This document shows positions 22,088 through 29,877 of a stretch of DNA of 41,442 bases, piece by piece (the first letter of the stretch is position 1; each line of letters begins with the position of its first letter). The DNA lies in the NCBI GenBank assembly GCA_016212395.1, contig JACRGF010000006.1, forward strand, positions 1-41,442, read 5' to 3'. Source of the stretch: Microcaldota archaeon. Lineage in GTDB: Archaea > Micrarchaeota > Micrarchaeia > Burarchaeales > JACRGF01. Position numbers and translations under genes: made by a program. Under the pieces are notes generated by a model that made no database searches, was not told where the DNA came from, and was given only the letters and a program-made list of their open reading frames with translations.

Positions 22088-23248
22088 TTGAGCCTGCGAG
22101 TTTGCCAGTTGGACCCGTTGTTTTACCCTTACGTGGGTGGTTCAGAGAAGGTAGTGTTCGAGTACAGCAAGCGCTTGGTTGCAAGCAAGAAATTCGACGT
22201 TACTGTGCTCACTTCAACTCTCCCGAACGCAAAGCAACGTACAGAAACAATAAACGGAATAAAAATCGTGCGCACTCCCTCTCTCTACCTCTCGAAGCTC
22301 CCTTCATTCATGCCCCCGCCTTACACGCTCTCCCCCTTCTTCTTGCCTGACTTGCTCAAGCAGAAAGCGGATTTCTTTCACATTCACAACCGCTACTGGT
22401 ACACTCCTGAAGCAGTTGCTTCAGCGAAATTGAAAGGAAAACTCGTTCTCACTCTTCACAACGGCAAGCCTGAAGGCATTTCTCCAATGACCGACTTCTT
22501 CGGCCAGTTGTTCGACTTTGCCTGGGGCTACCAGCTCATGCGCTTGTGCGACAGAATAGTGTGCGTGAGCGACTGGGTGAAACGCGCGACTGTCCCGCGC
22601 GACTGCTGGCATAAGGCAACCGTAGTTTACAACGGAGTTGACGTTGAGAACTACAACCCGAAAAAAAACAGGGAGAAAATACGAAAAAAATTTAATGCTG
22701 GCGACGCTCCTTTGCTTCTCTCTAACGGCCGCCTCGTTCAACAGAAGGGCTTCAAATTTTTGCTCGACGCTTTCGCAAAACTAAAAAAACTCCCTAAATT
22801 CAAGCAAGCGAAACTAGTTATTATAGGAAAAGGACCGTTGAAGGAAGAACTGCTCAAGCAATGCTCGCGAGAAAACATTTCAAACTCTGTTTTCTTTGTC
22901 ACTGGAATTCCAGAGGAAGAACTGCCTCTTTACTATGCCGCGTGCGATTTGTTCGTGCTTCCAACTCTCTGGGAGCCGAGCGCAGTAGTATTGTACGAAG
23001 CGCTCGCGAGCGGCAAGCCAATTCTTACTACCGACGCTGGAGGCAATCCTGAAATCGTTGACGAGAAAAGCGGAGTAATAGTGCCCAAGGCAGACAGCAA
23101 GCATTTACTCGAAAAAATGATTGAGTTGCTTGAAGACGACAAAAAAAGAAAGCAAATGGGCGCGAGCGGTAGAAAGCGGGCTGAAAAAAACTTTACGTGG
23201 GACGTTTGCGCTAAAAACTACGCGAAAGTTTACGAAAGCTTGGTTTGA
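22088..23248 (+). CDS. GT4-family glycosyltransferase
   Basis: 386 residues from a TTG at 22088, with agagg 7 bases upstream; the track's GTG at 22082 would overlap that site. GT-B fold retaining glycosyltransferases of the GT4 group move a sugar from a nucleotide donor to a lipid, glycan or protein. The N-terminal LDPLFYPYVGGSEKVVFEYSKRL block is the acceptor-side glycine loop. LFLLSNGRLVQQKGFKFLLDAF-like sequence (RLVQQKG) begins the second Rossmann domain. FVLPTLWEPSAVVLYEALASGKPILTTDAGGNPEIV has the EX7E pair that holds the donor. It ends in an amphipathic NYAKVYESLV helix that is echoed twice downstream. A role in surface glycan or N-glycan assembly is likely; donor and acceptor are unknown. 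Confidence 0.9.
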   Translation: MSLRVCQLDPLFYPYVGGSEKVVFEYSKRLVASKKFDVTVLTSTLPNAKQRTETINGIKIVRTPSLYLSKLPSFMPPPYTLSPFFLPDLLKQKADFFHIHNRYWYTPEAVASAKLKGKLVLTLHNGKPEGISPMTDFFGQLFDFAWGYQLMRLCDRIVCVSDWVKRATVPRDCWHKATVVYNGVDVENYNPKKNREKIRKKFNAGDAPLLLSNGRLVQQKGFKFLLDAFAKLKKLPKFKQAKLVIIGKGPLKEELLKQCSRENISNSVFFVTGIPEEELPLYYAACDLFVLPTLWEPSAVVLYEALASGKPILTTDAGGNPEIVDEKSGVIVPKADSKHLLEKMIELLEDDKKRKQMGASGRKRAEKNFTWDVCAKNYAKVYESLV

Positions 23249-23249
23249 C

Positions 23250-23328
23250 GAATACGCGAAAGTCTACGAAGAACTCGCGAAGTAAAAATTTGCATGAACA
23301 CGCAAAAGTTTATGAAAGCTTGATTTGA
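23250..23328 (+). repeat. Two echoes of the glycosyltransferase tail
   Basis: The gene ends NYAKVYESLV plus tga at 23248. Bases 23250-23285 encode EYAKVYEELAK plus taa. Bases 23296-23328 encode EHAKVYESLI plus tga. Each echo keeps the tacgcgaaagtttacgaaagc-type sequence with silent or conservative changes and its own stop codon. The changes are mostly synonymous, so the copies may be the remaining 3' ends of paralogous glycosyltransferase genes lost by recombination. Confidence 0.8.
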
Positions 23329-23349
23329 AATTCTTTCAAGGTTTTTTTC

Positions 23350-23502
23350 ATGAAAGCCAAATGCCACGAGTGCGGGACTGAATTCAATTTAGACGCTGAA
23401 GAAGGAGACGAAGTCAGGTGCCCGTCGTGCGAACTGTTGTTGCGCGTAGTGATAAAAAGCGTGAACGCCTACAGGTTCGAGACAGTGGAAGAAGAAAAAT
23501 AG
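23350..23502 (+). CDS. LysW-like small zinc-ribbon protein
   Basis: 50 residues, too short for the ORF track. It starts MKAKCHECGTEFNLDAEEGD and continues RCPSCELLLRVVIK; the four Cys in CxxC...CPxC spacing make a zinc ribbon. Size and layout match LysW-family carrier proteins (about 54 residues), which hold amino-acid intermediates of lysine or arginine synthesis on a C-terminal glutamate. Those end in EDWGE; this one ends in TVEEEK, so the carrier function is doubtful, and it may be a free-standing ribbon for nucleic acid or protein binding. caagg lies about 10 bases before the ATG. Its stop is 7 bases from the convergent multi-winged-helix gene. Confidence 0.7.
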   Translation: MKAKCHECGTEFNLDAEEGDEVRCPSCELLLRVVIKSVNAYRFETVEEEK

Positions 23503-23509
23503 CACGTTT

Positions 23510-25342
23510 TCACGCTGAAGCTTCAAGTTCGTGAAGTAGCCTTCCAAACTTATCGTTCCGGTTTACTATTTTTTCTATGCCTCTTCCGTCCGCTCCGTTC
23601 TCGAGTGCTTTCAACGCGGCGCGCCTAATAGTTCCTTCATGTTCTCCAAACTTTCTGAACAACCCGTTGCTTGAAAGCAGTTCCCACTCTGGCGCCATCA
23701 ACGCTCTCCGCTGGCCTGCGTCCAATCGTTCCCACACTTTTCTCCTTGCTTGTTCAATTTCCCCGTGTTCGCCGACAATGCGTTCTGCCCTGTAATCTTT
23801 TTGTTGCTCAAGTTCTATCCTCTTCGGCCACCTTCCATTCTTTCTCCTGAATTTTATGAAAACTTCAACGAGTTCTTCCAGCTTGTCTCGTGTTGAGTAC
23901 CTCCTCTTGCAAGTGATTTCTCCAAAACCATTCGCCTTCAAAACCGCGTTCGCGTTCCGAATGTGCACGCTAACACAGTTCCGGTGTATTCCAAGCGCGT
24001 TTCCCGCGTCATCAGTAGTCGCGTTTGGTTTTTTCCTGAAAAAACTGTACGCTTTTCGCTGTGCTGGAGTCAAAAGCAATTCCGGGCGCGTTTCAGTTGT
24101 TTCAAGCCCGAACGCTTTCGCAAACTCTTCGTGCACTGAATACCTTGAACTCCACTTTCCCGTCCTCTTGAAAGGCGCGGGCAGTTTTCTTTTCCTGCAC
24201 GCTTGCGTTATCACCTGCATTTTATCTCCCACGTTCCTCTGCACAATGCCCATCTTCCCCGCAATCTGAATTCTCGTGAGGTTCGGATTTTTAGCGATGA
24301 GTTCAATCAACTCCGCCTGCCTTGAAGTAAAATGCGTTGAAAGCGCTAATTTTTTCTCGCTTTGCGCTTCCTCTTCCGTTCCCTCATTTTCTTCTCCTTT
24401 TGTTTTGCCTTCCCTCAAAACTGCTTTTTCAAACTCTTGTGAAAGCGAGTAATGCGCTTCCATGCGCACGCTATGCTTTTCAAAAGCCTGCAATCCAAAC
24501 AATACAGCGCGCTCGCTTATCAGTCCCAGCGTAGCGTACACAGTGCTCGCGTTTAATTCAAAACGTTCAGCCATTTGCTTTATAGTAACGCCTGGATTTT
24601 CACGCACGTGTTCAACCATTTTTTGCTGTGCTTCAGAGAAAACGCCCAAGCAAATCCTGCTTTCAAGAGTCAACCCGAAGTGTTTCGCGAAACGCGCAGT
24701 GACTTTGTAAAGCGTTGGGTTCCTCCCTCTTTTTTCTACTGGATTTGGAAAACCGTAACTCCTGCACTGTTCCCTCAAACTGTAACACAACTGGTGTTTT
24801 ACTTCTTTTGCACTCGCGCCCGTAGCTTTCGCAATCATGCCCACTGTAGCATAACCTCTGCTTGCCAGGAACAACAGCGTTTTCACTTGAGCCCGCATGA
24901 ACACGTCGCGCAAATTGTAATGCGTTCCAACTTTCGGTTTTTTCTCATTTGCTTCAAACAATTCCGGGTTCAACGCAAGCCAGTAAAAACCGCCGCCAGT
25001 CGCCTTTTTGCCATTAAACGTTTTTACTACCACTGCATTCTGCCCGTACTCCCGCCTAAACTTTCTGTTTAAACCATTCCAAACATCCTTCACTTTTGCA
25101 ATGCCGTCGAACACGCTGTCCGAAGGCAGAACAACTCTCCCAAGCAAAGCGGAAAGCAACTGCTTCTCACGCGCGTTCAACTCTACACGCAAACTATCCA
25201 AATCAGCTCGCGTTATCCTTCTCGCAGCAACCGCCTTCACAATTCCTTCTGCTTCCGCCCTTCTCCCAGCTAAGCGTTCAATAGCATGCGCTCCAGCAGC
25301 AGGCTTTGCACCATGTTCAATCCTTTCAAGTTTCTCATTCAT
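23510..25342 (-). CDS. Multi-winged-helix protein A
   Basis: 610 residues from the ATG at 25342 (MNEKLERIEHGAKP). Paralogue of 25397-27130. Residues 60-155 share a unique opening domain with it (VVLPSDSVFDGIAKVKDVWNGLNRKFRREYGQNAVVVKT ... FYWLALNPELFEANEKKP). At least four helix-turn-helix or winged-helix units follow: RAQVKTLLFLASRGYATVGMIAKATGAS, SEAQQKMVEHVRENPGVTIKQMAERFELNASTVYATL, SRQAELIELIAKNPNLTRIQIAGKMGIVQRNV, and TPAQRKAYSFFRKKPNATTDDAGNALGIHRNCV. Each is followed by a short wing and a Y(S/K)-type end (LYKVTARFAKHFGL, HYSLSQEFEKAV, RYSVHEEFAKAFGL, RYSTRDKLEEL). A unique 120-residue C-terminal region follows. It is probably a DNA-binding protein touching several sites. Its promoter carries the 30-bp block shared with the paralogue. 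Confidence 0.8.
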   Translation of the reverse strand: MNEKLERIEHGAKPAAGAHAIERLAGRRAEAEGIVKAVAARRITRADLDSLRVELNAREKQLLSALLGRVVLPSDSVFDGIAKVKDVWNGLNRKFRREYGQNAVVVKTFNGKKATGGGFYWLALNPELFEANEKKPKVGTHYNLRDVFMRAQVKTLLFLASRGYATVGMIAKATGASAKEVKHQLCYSLREQCRSYGFPNPVEKRGRNPTLYKVTARFAKHFGLTLESRICLGVFSEAQQKMVEHVRENPGVTIKQMAERFELNASTVYATLGLISERAVLFGLQAFEKHSVRMEAHYSLSQEFEKAVLREGKTKGEENEGTEEEAQSEKKLALSTHFTSRQAELIELIAKNPNLTRIQIAGKMGIVQRNVGDKMQVITQACRKRKLPAPFKRTGKWSSRYSVHEEFAKAFGLETTETRPELLLTPAQRKAYSFFRKKPNATTDDAGNALGIHRNCVSVHIRNANAVLKANGFGEITCKRRYSTRDKLEELVEVFIKFRRKNGRWPKRIELEQQKDYRAERIVGEHGEIEQARRKVWERLDAGQRRALMAPEWELLSSNGLFRKFGEHEGTIRRAALKALENGADGRGIEKIVNRNDKFGRLLHELEASA

Positions 25343-25364
25343 TTCAAAACAAGCAACTGTTAAT

Positions 25365-25394
25365 GCGTTTCCTGGTTTAAAAGAACAGCAGTTT
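25365..25394 (-). promoter_or_regulatory. Conserved 30-bp promoter block, copy 1
   Basis: On the minus strand it reads aaactgctgttcttttaaac and then aggaaacgc, upstream of the ATG at 25342. It contains a TATA box (ttttaaac) at the right distance. Copies 2 (27139-27168) and 3 (28146-28175) are identical except for a single position. A further 21 bases downstream (atttcaaaacaagcaactgtt on plus) are shared with copy 3. Conservation well beyond the TATA box suggests a specific regulator site or recent duplication. Confidence 0.75.
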
Positions 25395-25396
25395 GT

Positions 25397-27130
25397 TCAA
25401 GAAGGGGCTATCGTCTTTCCGTTCACATTTCCAAACCCGTGCTTTGAAAGCATGCCGTTCAACGCTGCAATTTTTTCCCGAATCGCTTGCTCGCTTACTC
25501 CCAACTTTCTCGCCGCGCCTGCAACAGTGGAGTTTCGGGTTTCTTGGAAATAACCGTAAACTTGAGCAGTCGTTATTTTCAGTGCATCCGGTTCTTGAGC
25601 GGGTTGCTCTACTGTTTCTTCGCCTTTCCCGAAAAACATTTTCTCAAACTCTTGCGAAAGCGAATACGTTCCTCCATGCATCCTGCTTTCAATGCTGAAC
25701 GGGTTTGGAAGCTCGTGCTTCGCGCACTTTCTTTCTATTGCTTTTATTTTCTGGTGCGTTGAATTATTGCACATTTCAAGCGCTTCATTCATTTCGCGCA
25801 TTACAGCGCCAGGCTTGCCTTTCAAAAACATTATCACTTCAACCTCTTTTTCTGCAAAATACATTGAAAGCTCGTGTTTTTCTTTCGCTTCAAGCTTTAC
25901 TGCACAGGCAAACTTTCGCGTGAGAAAAAGATGATGCGCGCTAGAAACTCCGCTCCTGTAACTTGCAATTGCCTTGTAGCCGAGCAAGTCCGCCTTCCTG
26001 TTAATGTTTTCAACGAGCAACGCGACGTTGTGCGCGCTGCACGCGAGGAACTCTCCTGCTTGCGCTCTCGTGCTTTTCGGATTGCCAGCCAAAAACTCTA
26101 CGAGCTTTCTCTCTCTTTCAGAAAAAATTTCCAAGCTGATGCCGTTGCCCAGCTTCATTTCAAACAAGCTTGAAAACTCTCCGCCCACACAGTAAAGAGT
26201 TGGGTTTGCCTCCTCGCCTGTTATCGCTTGCGGCAATCCGAACCTGCGACATTCCCTGTTTATCGCCGAAGTAACGTAAGTGTAAGCGGTTTCCAGCTTT
26301 ACTCCAGTAGCTTTCGCAATCATTTCAACGCTCGAATACTCGTGTGTTGCAACGTATTCGAGAATGCGCGCCTGCGCTGGCCTGAAAACATCGCGCACTC
26401 CAAAATGAATTCCTGCTACTGGCTTTCTCTCTTCCGCTTCAAATAATTCATTGTTCAACGCAAGCCAGTAAAACTTTCCAGCCTTTGCCCCCCCGCCATC
26501 CAGCGTTTTCACGAGCACAGCGTCCGCGCCGCACTCTCTTCTGAACTCTTGGTTGAGCGCGTTCCACACTTCCCTTGCTCTCGAAACGGTTTTGAAAACA
26601 TCATCAGAAGGCAATACTATCCCGTGAAACAATTTCCGCAAAAACTGCCTTTGCCTCGGAGTAGTATGAACACGCAAACTGTAAACATCTTCTTCCACTA
26701 GCTTTCCATTCCTTTCACGCGCCATGCCTTCAGCAAGCACTCCCCCTGCAATTGCGTGTTCTGGCAGTGCCACTAGAGCGGCACTTGTTTTTTCAATCGT
26801 TGTTGAACCTGATATTTCACGCGCGCTCGGAGCATCCAATTCTCCCAAAATCCGCGTATCTGAATCTCTTGTTCTCGTACAGACAAGCGCCTCACTTAAA
26901 ACTCGTTCCCCGCGTGTTTCCATCACTTCAGCCCGTGGCGGTTTTTCTTTTTGTTCAGGAAATACTTGTTTATGGCGTTCACGTTCTGCTGGTTGTGGTG
27001 CTCTGCCTGCCTGCTTTTCAGCTCGCATTCTCTCCTTTTCTCTCGCCAGCCTTAAAGCTCCTTGCTCTCGCGCTATTCGCGTTGCATGCCTTCCAGTCAC
27101 AATGTCGTTCCACGCCATTAGAATCAGCAT
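25397..27130 (-). CDS. Multi-winged-helix protein B
   Basis: 577 residues from the ATG at 27130. The track start at 27205 passes through the conserved promoter block, so it is wrong; ATG at 27118 is the next option. Residues 1-155 are charged and disordered (EREQGALRLAREKERMRAEKQAGRAPQPAERERHKQ). The opening domain shared with protein A follows (IVLPSDDVFKTVSRAREVWNALNQEFRRECGADAVLVKTLDG ... FYWLALNNELFEAEERKP), then repeated winged-helix units: PAQARILEYVATHEYSSVEMIAKATGV, SERERKLVEFLAGNPKSTRAQAGEFLAC, AEKEVEVIMFLKGKPGAVMREMNEALEM, and TTAQVYGYFQETRNSTVAGAARKLGVSEQAI. Tails LYCVGGEFSSLF and TYSLSQEFEKMFFG match those of A. It is likely DNA-binding. A and B are the product of an old duplication. 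Confidence 0.8.
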   Translation of the reverse strand: MLILMAWNDIVTGRHATRIAREQGALRLAREKERMRAEKQAGRAPQPAERERHKQVFPEQKEKPPRAEVMETRGERVLSEALVCTRTRDSDTRILGELDAPSAREISGSTTIEKTSAALVALPEHAIAGGVLAEGMARERNGKLVEEDVYSLRVHTTPRQRQFLRKLFHGIVLPSDDVFKTVSRAREVWNALNQEFRRECGADAVLVKTLDGGGAKAGKFYWLALNNELFEAEERKPVAGIHFGVRDVFRPAQARILEYVATHEYSSVEMIAKATGVKLETAYTYVTSAINRECRRFGLPQAITGEEANPTLYCVGGEFSSLFEMKLGNGISLEIFSERERKLVEFLAGNPKSTRAQAGEFLACSAHNVALLVENINRKADLLGYKAIASYRSGVSSAHHLFLTRKFACAVKLEAKEKHELSMYFAEKEVEVIMFLKGKPGAVMREMNEALEMCNNSTHQKIKAIERKCAKHELPNPFSIESRMHGGTYSLSQEFEKMFFGKGEETVEQPAQEPDALKITTAQVYGYFQETRNSTVAGAARKLGVSEQAIREKIAALNGMLSKHGFGNVNGKTIAPS

Positions 27131-27138
27131 GAATTTAG

Positions 27139-27168
27139 GCGTTTCCTTGTTTAAAAGAACAGCAGTTT
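27139..27168 (-). promoter_or_regulatory. Conserved 30-bp promoter block, copy 2
   Basis: Same block as at 25365, differing at one base. The TATA box ttttaaac is about 25 bases before the ATG at 27130, which supports a leaderless start there. The stop codon of the upstream gene (tga at 27174) lies 5 bases before the block, as the stop of protein B lies just before copy 1. Confidence 0.75.
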
Positions 27169-27173
27169 TCCGT

Positions 27174-27995
27174 TCAAGCAGTTGCCAGTTGTCGCTGCAG
27201 TTCAAGCAAGTACTCTATTTCTCTTTCCCGCTTGATGGCTTTCAAAGCTTTCCTCCTAACTCGAGCGCTTGCTTTTTCACAATCCGCGATACGCTTGAGG
27301 ATTTTTTCCGCGGAGTTGCTCTCGCGCCCGCTTTCCGCCTTCAGCAATGCGAGAGCTTCAACAACTTTATCATCAGCAGCTTCAACCAAGCTCCTTTCAA
27401 GCTCTACTTTTTTTCCACTTTGCGCGCTTGCCGCCCTAAGCACGACGCGCGTTCGCTCGACGACTTGCTCGAGCGTTCCGTCCCTCTTCGCCTTTTCCAA
27501 GCCCGTAATTTCAGGGCTTGAATCAACCGCGTCCGCGAACAAGTACACTTCATCCTCGAATACGAGGTTTCCAGTTAACGGGCTTACAATCAATTCCATC
27601 AACCTTGCGAGGAAACTTTTCTGCGGCTCTGCGTTGCGCAAAACTTCCCGCGCTGCCTGCTTGAACAACTGTTCAAAAAGCGGTTGCTTCAACGAGAAAA
27701 ACTCGTTGCCCCGTTCCCTCTGCTGAACTTCCAACAGCTTCTCGTAAAACGCCTTCAGCACTTCATTCCTAGAAACGCGCCTGCCCGTCTTCTTGAACAC
27801 TGCCTCGCTCAGCCTGTCAGCCTTCTCTGTTAAAAGCCGTTCAGAAAAAACGTTTTCAGCAGCACGCTTTCCAGCAACGCGTTCTATAGACTGCCGAATA
27901 AGCCACAAGTAATGCTGTTCAGCAATAACACTGCGGGCAGTACCCTGCACTCCCCTTGCTGAAATTAAGCAATCCCCCTGCATAACAAACCCCAC
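27174..27995 (-). CDS. Unrecognised alpha-helical protein
   Basis: 273 residues from a GTG at 27995; ATG at 27983 is an alternative. A TATA-like tttttatag lies about 30 bases upstream. The protein is nearly all helix and strongly charged (KKTGRRVSRNEVLKAFYEKLLEVQQRERGNEFF, EKILKRIADCEKASARVRRKALKAIKREREIEYLLELQRQLATA), with a coiled-coil-like C-terminus. The middle (SFLARLMELIVSPLTGNLVFEDEVYLFADAV) could be a globular domain. No family is recognised. It sits between the broken third gene head and protein B, ending right at the conserved promoter block, so it belongs to the same duplicated neighbourhood. Confidence 0.6.
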   Translation of the reverse strand: MGFVMQGDCLISARGVQGTARSVIAEQHYLWLIRQSIERVAGKRAAENVFSERLLTEKADRLSEAVFKKTGRRVSRNEVLKAFYEKLLEVQQRERGNEFFSLKQPLFEQLFKQAAREVLRNAEPQKSFLARLMELIVSPLTGNLVFEDEVYLFADAVDSSPEITGLEKAKRDGTLEQVVERTRVVLRAASAQSGKKVELERSLVEAADDKVVEALALLKAESGRESNSAEKILKRIADCEKASARVRRKALKAIKREREIEYLLELQRQLATA

Positions 27996-28078
27996 ACAAC
28001 GCTAAACGATAAAACAAGCTAACTATAAAAACATTCTCAAACAACGCAACCAGCACCTGCTGCCCAGCATTCCCCATT

Positions 28079-28126
28079 TTAACGCTTGGCACCCTCCCCC
28101 CTAATCCCTTCAAGCAGTTCGTTCAT
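28079..28126 (-). pseudogene. Orphan head of a third multi-winged-helix gene
   Basis: Downstream of promoter copy 3, the ATG at 28126 opens MNELLEGIRGEGAKR and stops at 28079. The real protein A starts MNEKLERIEHGAKP, and the DNA of the two is clearly related. The rest of the gene is missing: what follows is the promoter region of the 273-residue protein. This is a truncated remnant; whether the 15-residue peptide is made is unknown. Confidence 0.7.
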
Positions 28127-28145
28127 TTCAAAACAAGCAACTGTT

Positions 28146-28175
28146 GCGTTTCCTCGTTTAAAAGAACAGCAGTTT
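28146..28175 (-). promoter_or_regulatory. Conserved 30-bp promoter block, copy 3
   Basis: Same block as copies 1 and 2 apart from one base, with the 21-base downstream part also shared with copy 1 (28125-28145). It stands in front of the orphan gene head, so it now drives either a 15-residue peptide or a longer transcript into the helical protein gene. Confidence 0.75.
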
Positions 28176-28205
28176 CAATTATTCTCCACTGTTTTTTTTT
28201 TCCTT

Positions 28206-29687
28206 TCACTTTTTTTCTTTCCCGAACAGCAAGTTCAATCCTTTCAGCAATGCTTCTACTGAAACTATTACAATGTCTGTTCCCGCGCTTGCTGCGCTCA
28301 CTTCCCTCCCGTCTTTCTCGAGCTTGATTTTCACGTCTACCAACGCGTCTGTTCCGCCAGTCACTGCGTCCACGTGGTAAGAGGAAAGCTTTACGTTCGT
28401 TCCTCCCAACGCGGTTTCTATCGCGTTAATGGCAGCATCAACAGGCCCGTTTCCAATTGCAGCGCTCACTTTCTCGATTCCGTTAATGTCAAGTTTTACT
28501 GAAGCAGTTGGAGTCAAGTTGCTTCCAGTAAGCGACACGAGCTCTTTTAACTTCACGTGCTGTTCCACAGGCGTCTGCAGAACGTCGAACACTATCACTT
28601 GAAAGTCAGCGTCAGTCATTTCCTTTCCAGAGTCTCCTATTTTTTTCACTTTAGAAAAGATTTCTTCCAACTGCTGCGGAGTAGCTTTCACTCCCAAGTC
28701 CTTCACTTTCAATTCTATTGCTTTCCTCCCGCTGTGCTTGCCTAATTGAATTCTCCTCTTCTGCCCAACCATTTCTGGAGTGATGGGCTCGTAAGTGCCT
28801 TCAGCCTTCAAAACTCCGTCAACGTGAATCCCGCTCTCGTGCGCGAACGCGTTCCTTCCCACGAGTGGCTTGTTGCCGGCAACAGGAACTCCAGTAAGCA
28901 CTGAAACGAATTCAGACAACTCGCTCATTTTCCTCGTGTCCAACGTGTCCACGTTGTAGAAATACTTCAACCCGACAGCCACTTCATCAAGAGGCGCGTT
29001 CCCAGCGCGTTCACCCAACCCGTTCACAGTACAGTGAAGTTCGCGCGCTCCAGCCCTGTAAGCTGCCAGCGTGTTTGCAACTCCGCACGCCAAGTCATTG
29101 TGCCCGTGAAAACCAAGCCTCACTTTCAAGCTCTTGCGAAGCTCTTGCACTGCCTCGAACGCCTTTTCAGGGCAGAATACGCCGACAGTATCGCACAAGC
29201 ACACTCTGTCTGCTCCTGCCTTCACGCTCTCGCTGAACAACTTCTTCAAGTAACTCATTTCAGTCCTGCTCCCGTCCTCTGCAAGCACGTCAACTATAAG
29301 CCCGTGCTTTTTCGCGTGCTCAACGCACTTTACAGTGTCAGCAAGCACTTTCTCCGGAGTGCTCCGAAGTTTTTTCTCTATGTGCAACTTCGAAGTGGAA
29401 ATAACCAAGCAAATCGCGTCAACATCGCAAGAAAGCGCGGCATCAATATCGCCAGTCAACCCACGGCAGAAGCTGGCAACTTCAGCTTTCAAGCCTTCCT
29501 TAGCCATTCGCTTTAACGCCTCGCGCTCGCCCGCGCTCGCAATCGCACTCCCTCCCTCAATAACATCCACGCCCACTTCATCAAGCTTTCGCGCGATGCT
29601 CACCTTCTTGTCTATAGTAAGCGTCAAGCCAGGCGTCTGCTCGCCGTCACGCAACGTCGTGTCCAAAAAGAAAACTTTATCACTCAC
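28206..29687 (-). CDS. leuA: 2-isopropylmalate synthase family enzyme (LeuA/CimA/homocitrate synthase)
   Basis: 493 residues from a GTG at 29687, with gagggtgg 6 bases upstream; the ATG at 29708 used in the track lies before that site. The enzyme joins acetyl-CoA to a 2-oxo acid. The DRE-TIM barrel opens VFFLDTTLRDGEQTPG; GFHGHNDLACGVANTLAAYRAGA carries the metal-binding HxH-type site, and HCTVNGLGERAGNAPLDEV is the second signature. FAHESGIHVDGVLK and GKHSGRKAI are family blocks, and the C-terminal LeuA regulatory domain (about 380-490) is present, so feedback control by an end product is likely. Substrate (2-oxoisovalerate, pyruvate or 2-oxoglutarate) cannot be fixed by eye. No leuBCD genes are in the window. 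A LysW-like protein 5 kb away is a weak hint of lysine synthesis. Confidence 0.88.
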   Translation of the reverse strand: MSDKVFFLDTTLRDGEQTPGLTLTIDKKVSIARKLDEVGVDVIEGGSAIASAGEREALKRMAKEGLKAEVASFCRGLTGDIDAALSCDVDAICLVISTSKLHIEKKLRSTPEKVLADTVKCVEHAKKHGLIVDVLAEDGSRTEMSYLKKLFSESVKAGADRVCLCDTVGVFCPEKAFEAVQELRKSLKVRLGFHGHNDLACGVANTLAAYRAGARELHCTVNGLGERAGNAPLDEVAVGLKYFYNVDTLDTRKMSELSEFVSVLTGVPVAGNKPLVGRNAFAHESGIHVDGVLKAEGTYEPITPEMVGQKRRIQLGKHSGRKAIELKVKDLGVKATPQQLEEIFSKVKKIGDSGKEMTDADFQVIVFDVLQTPVEQHVKLKELVSLTGSNLTPTASVKLDINGIEKVSAAIGNGPVDAAINAIETALGGTNVKLSSYHVDAVTGGTDALVDVKIKLEKDGREVSAASAGTDIVIVSVEALLKGLNLLFGKEKK

Positions 29688-29877
29688 GCTAACCACCCTC
29701 GAAAACATAAACCTGAAAGCGAAAACGTGAAAACTCTCTCCGCTCGCGCTAACCCCCCATTAAAACCAAATTCCGTAAATCCTTCAAAAGCTAGAGAAAA
29801 AGCGCAACGCATCCTATGCAAGTTTTTCTGGAATAATCAGACCACCAATTTTCAGTAAATATTTTTGTGCAATACCA

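Noticed and set aside
26724-27521. 265-residue plus-strand ORF across the multi-winged-helix B start
   Set aside because: Crosses the conserved minus-strand promoter and two minus-strand genes; composition is untypical.
27919-28113. 64-residue minus-strand ORF ending in GYCPQCYC
   Set aside because: Lies over the promoter and start of the 273-residue gene; Cys-rich tail looks like a ribbon but has no partner pair, and no clear start site.
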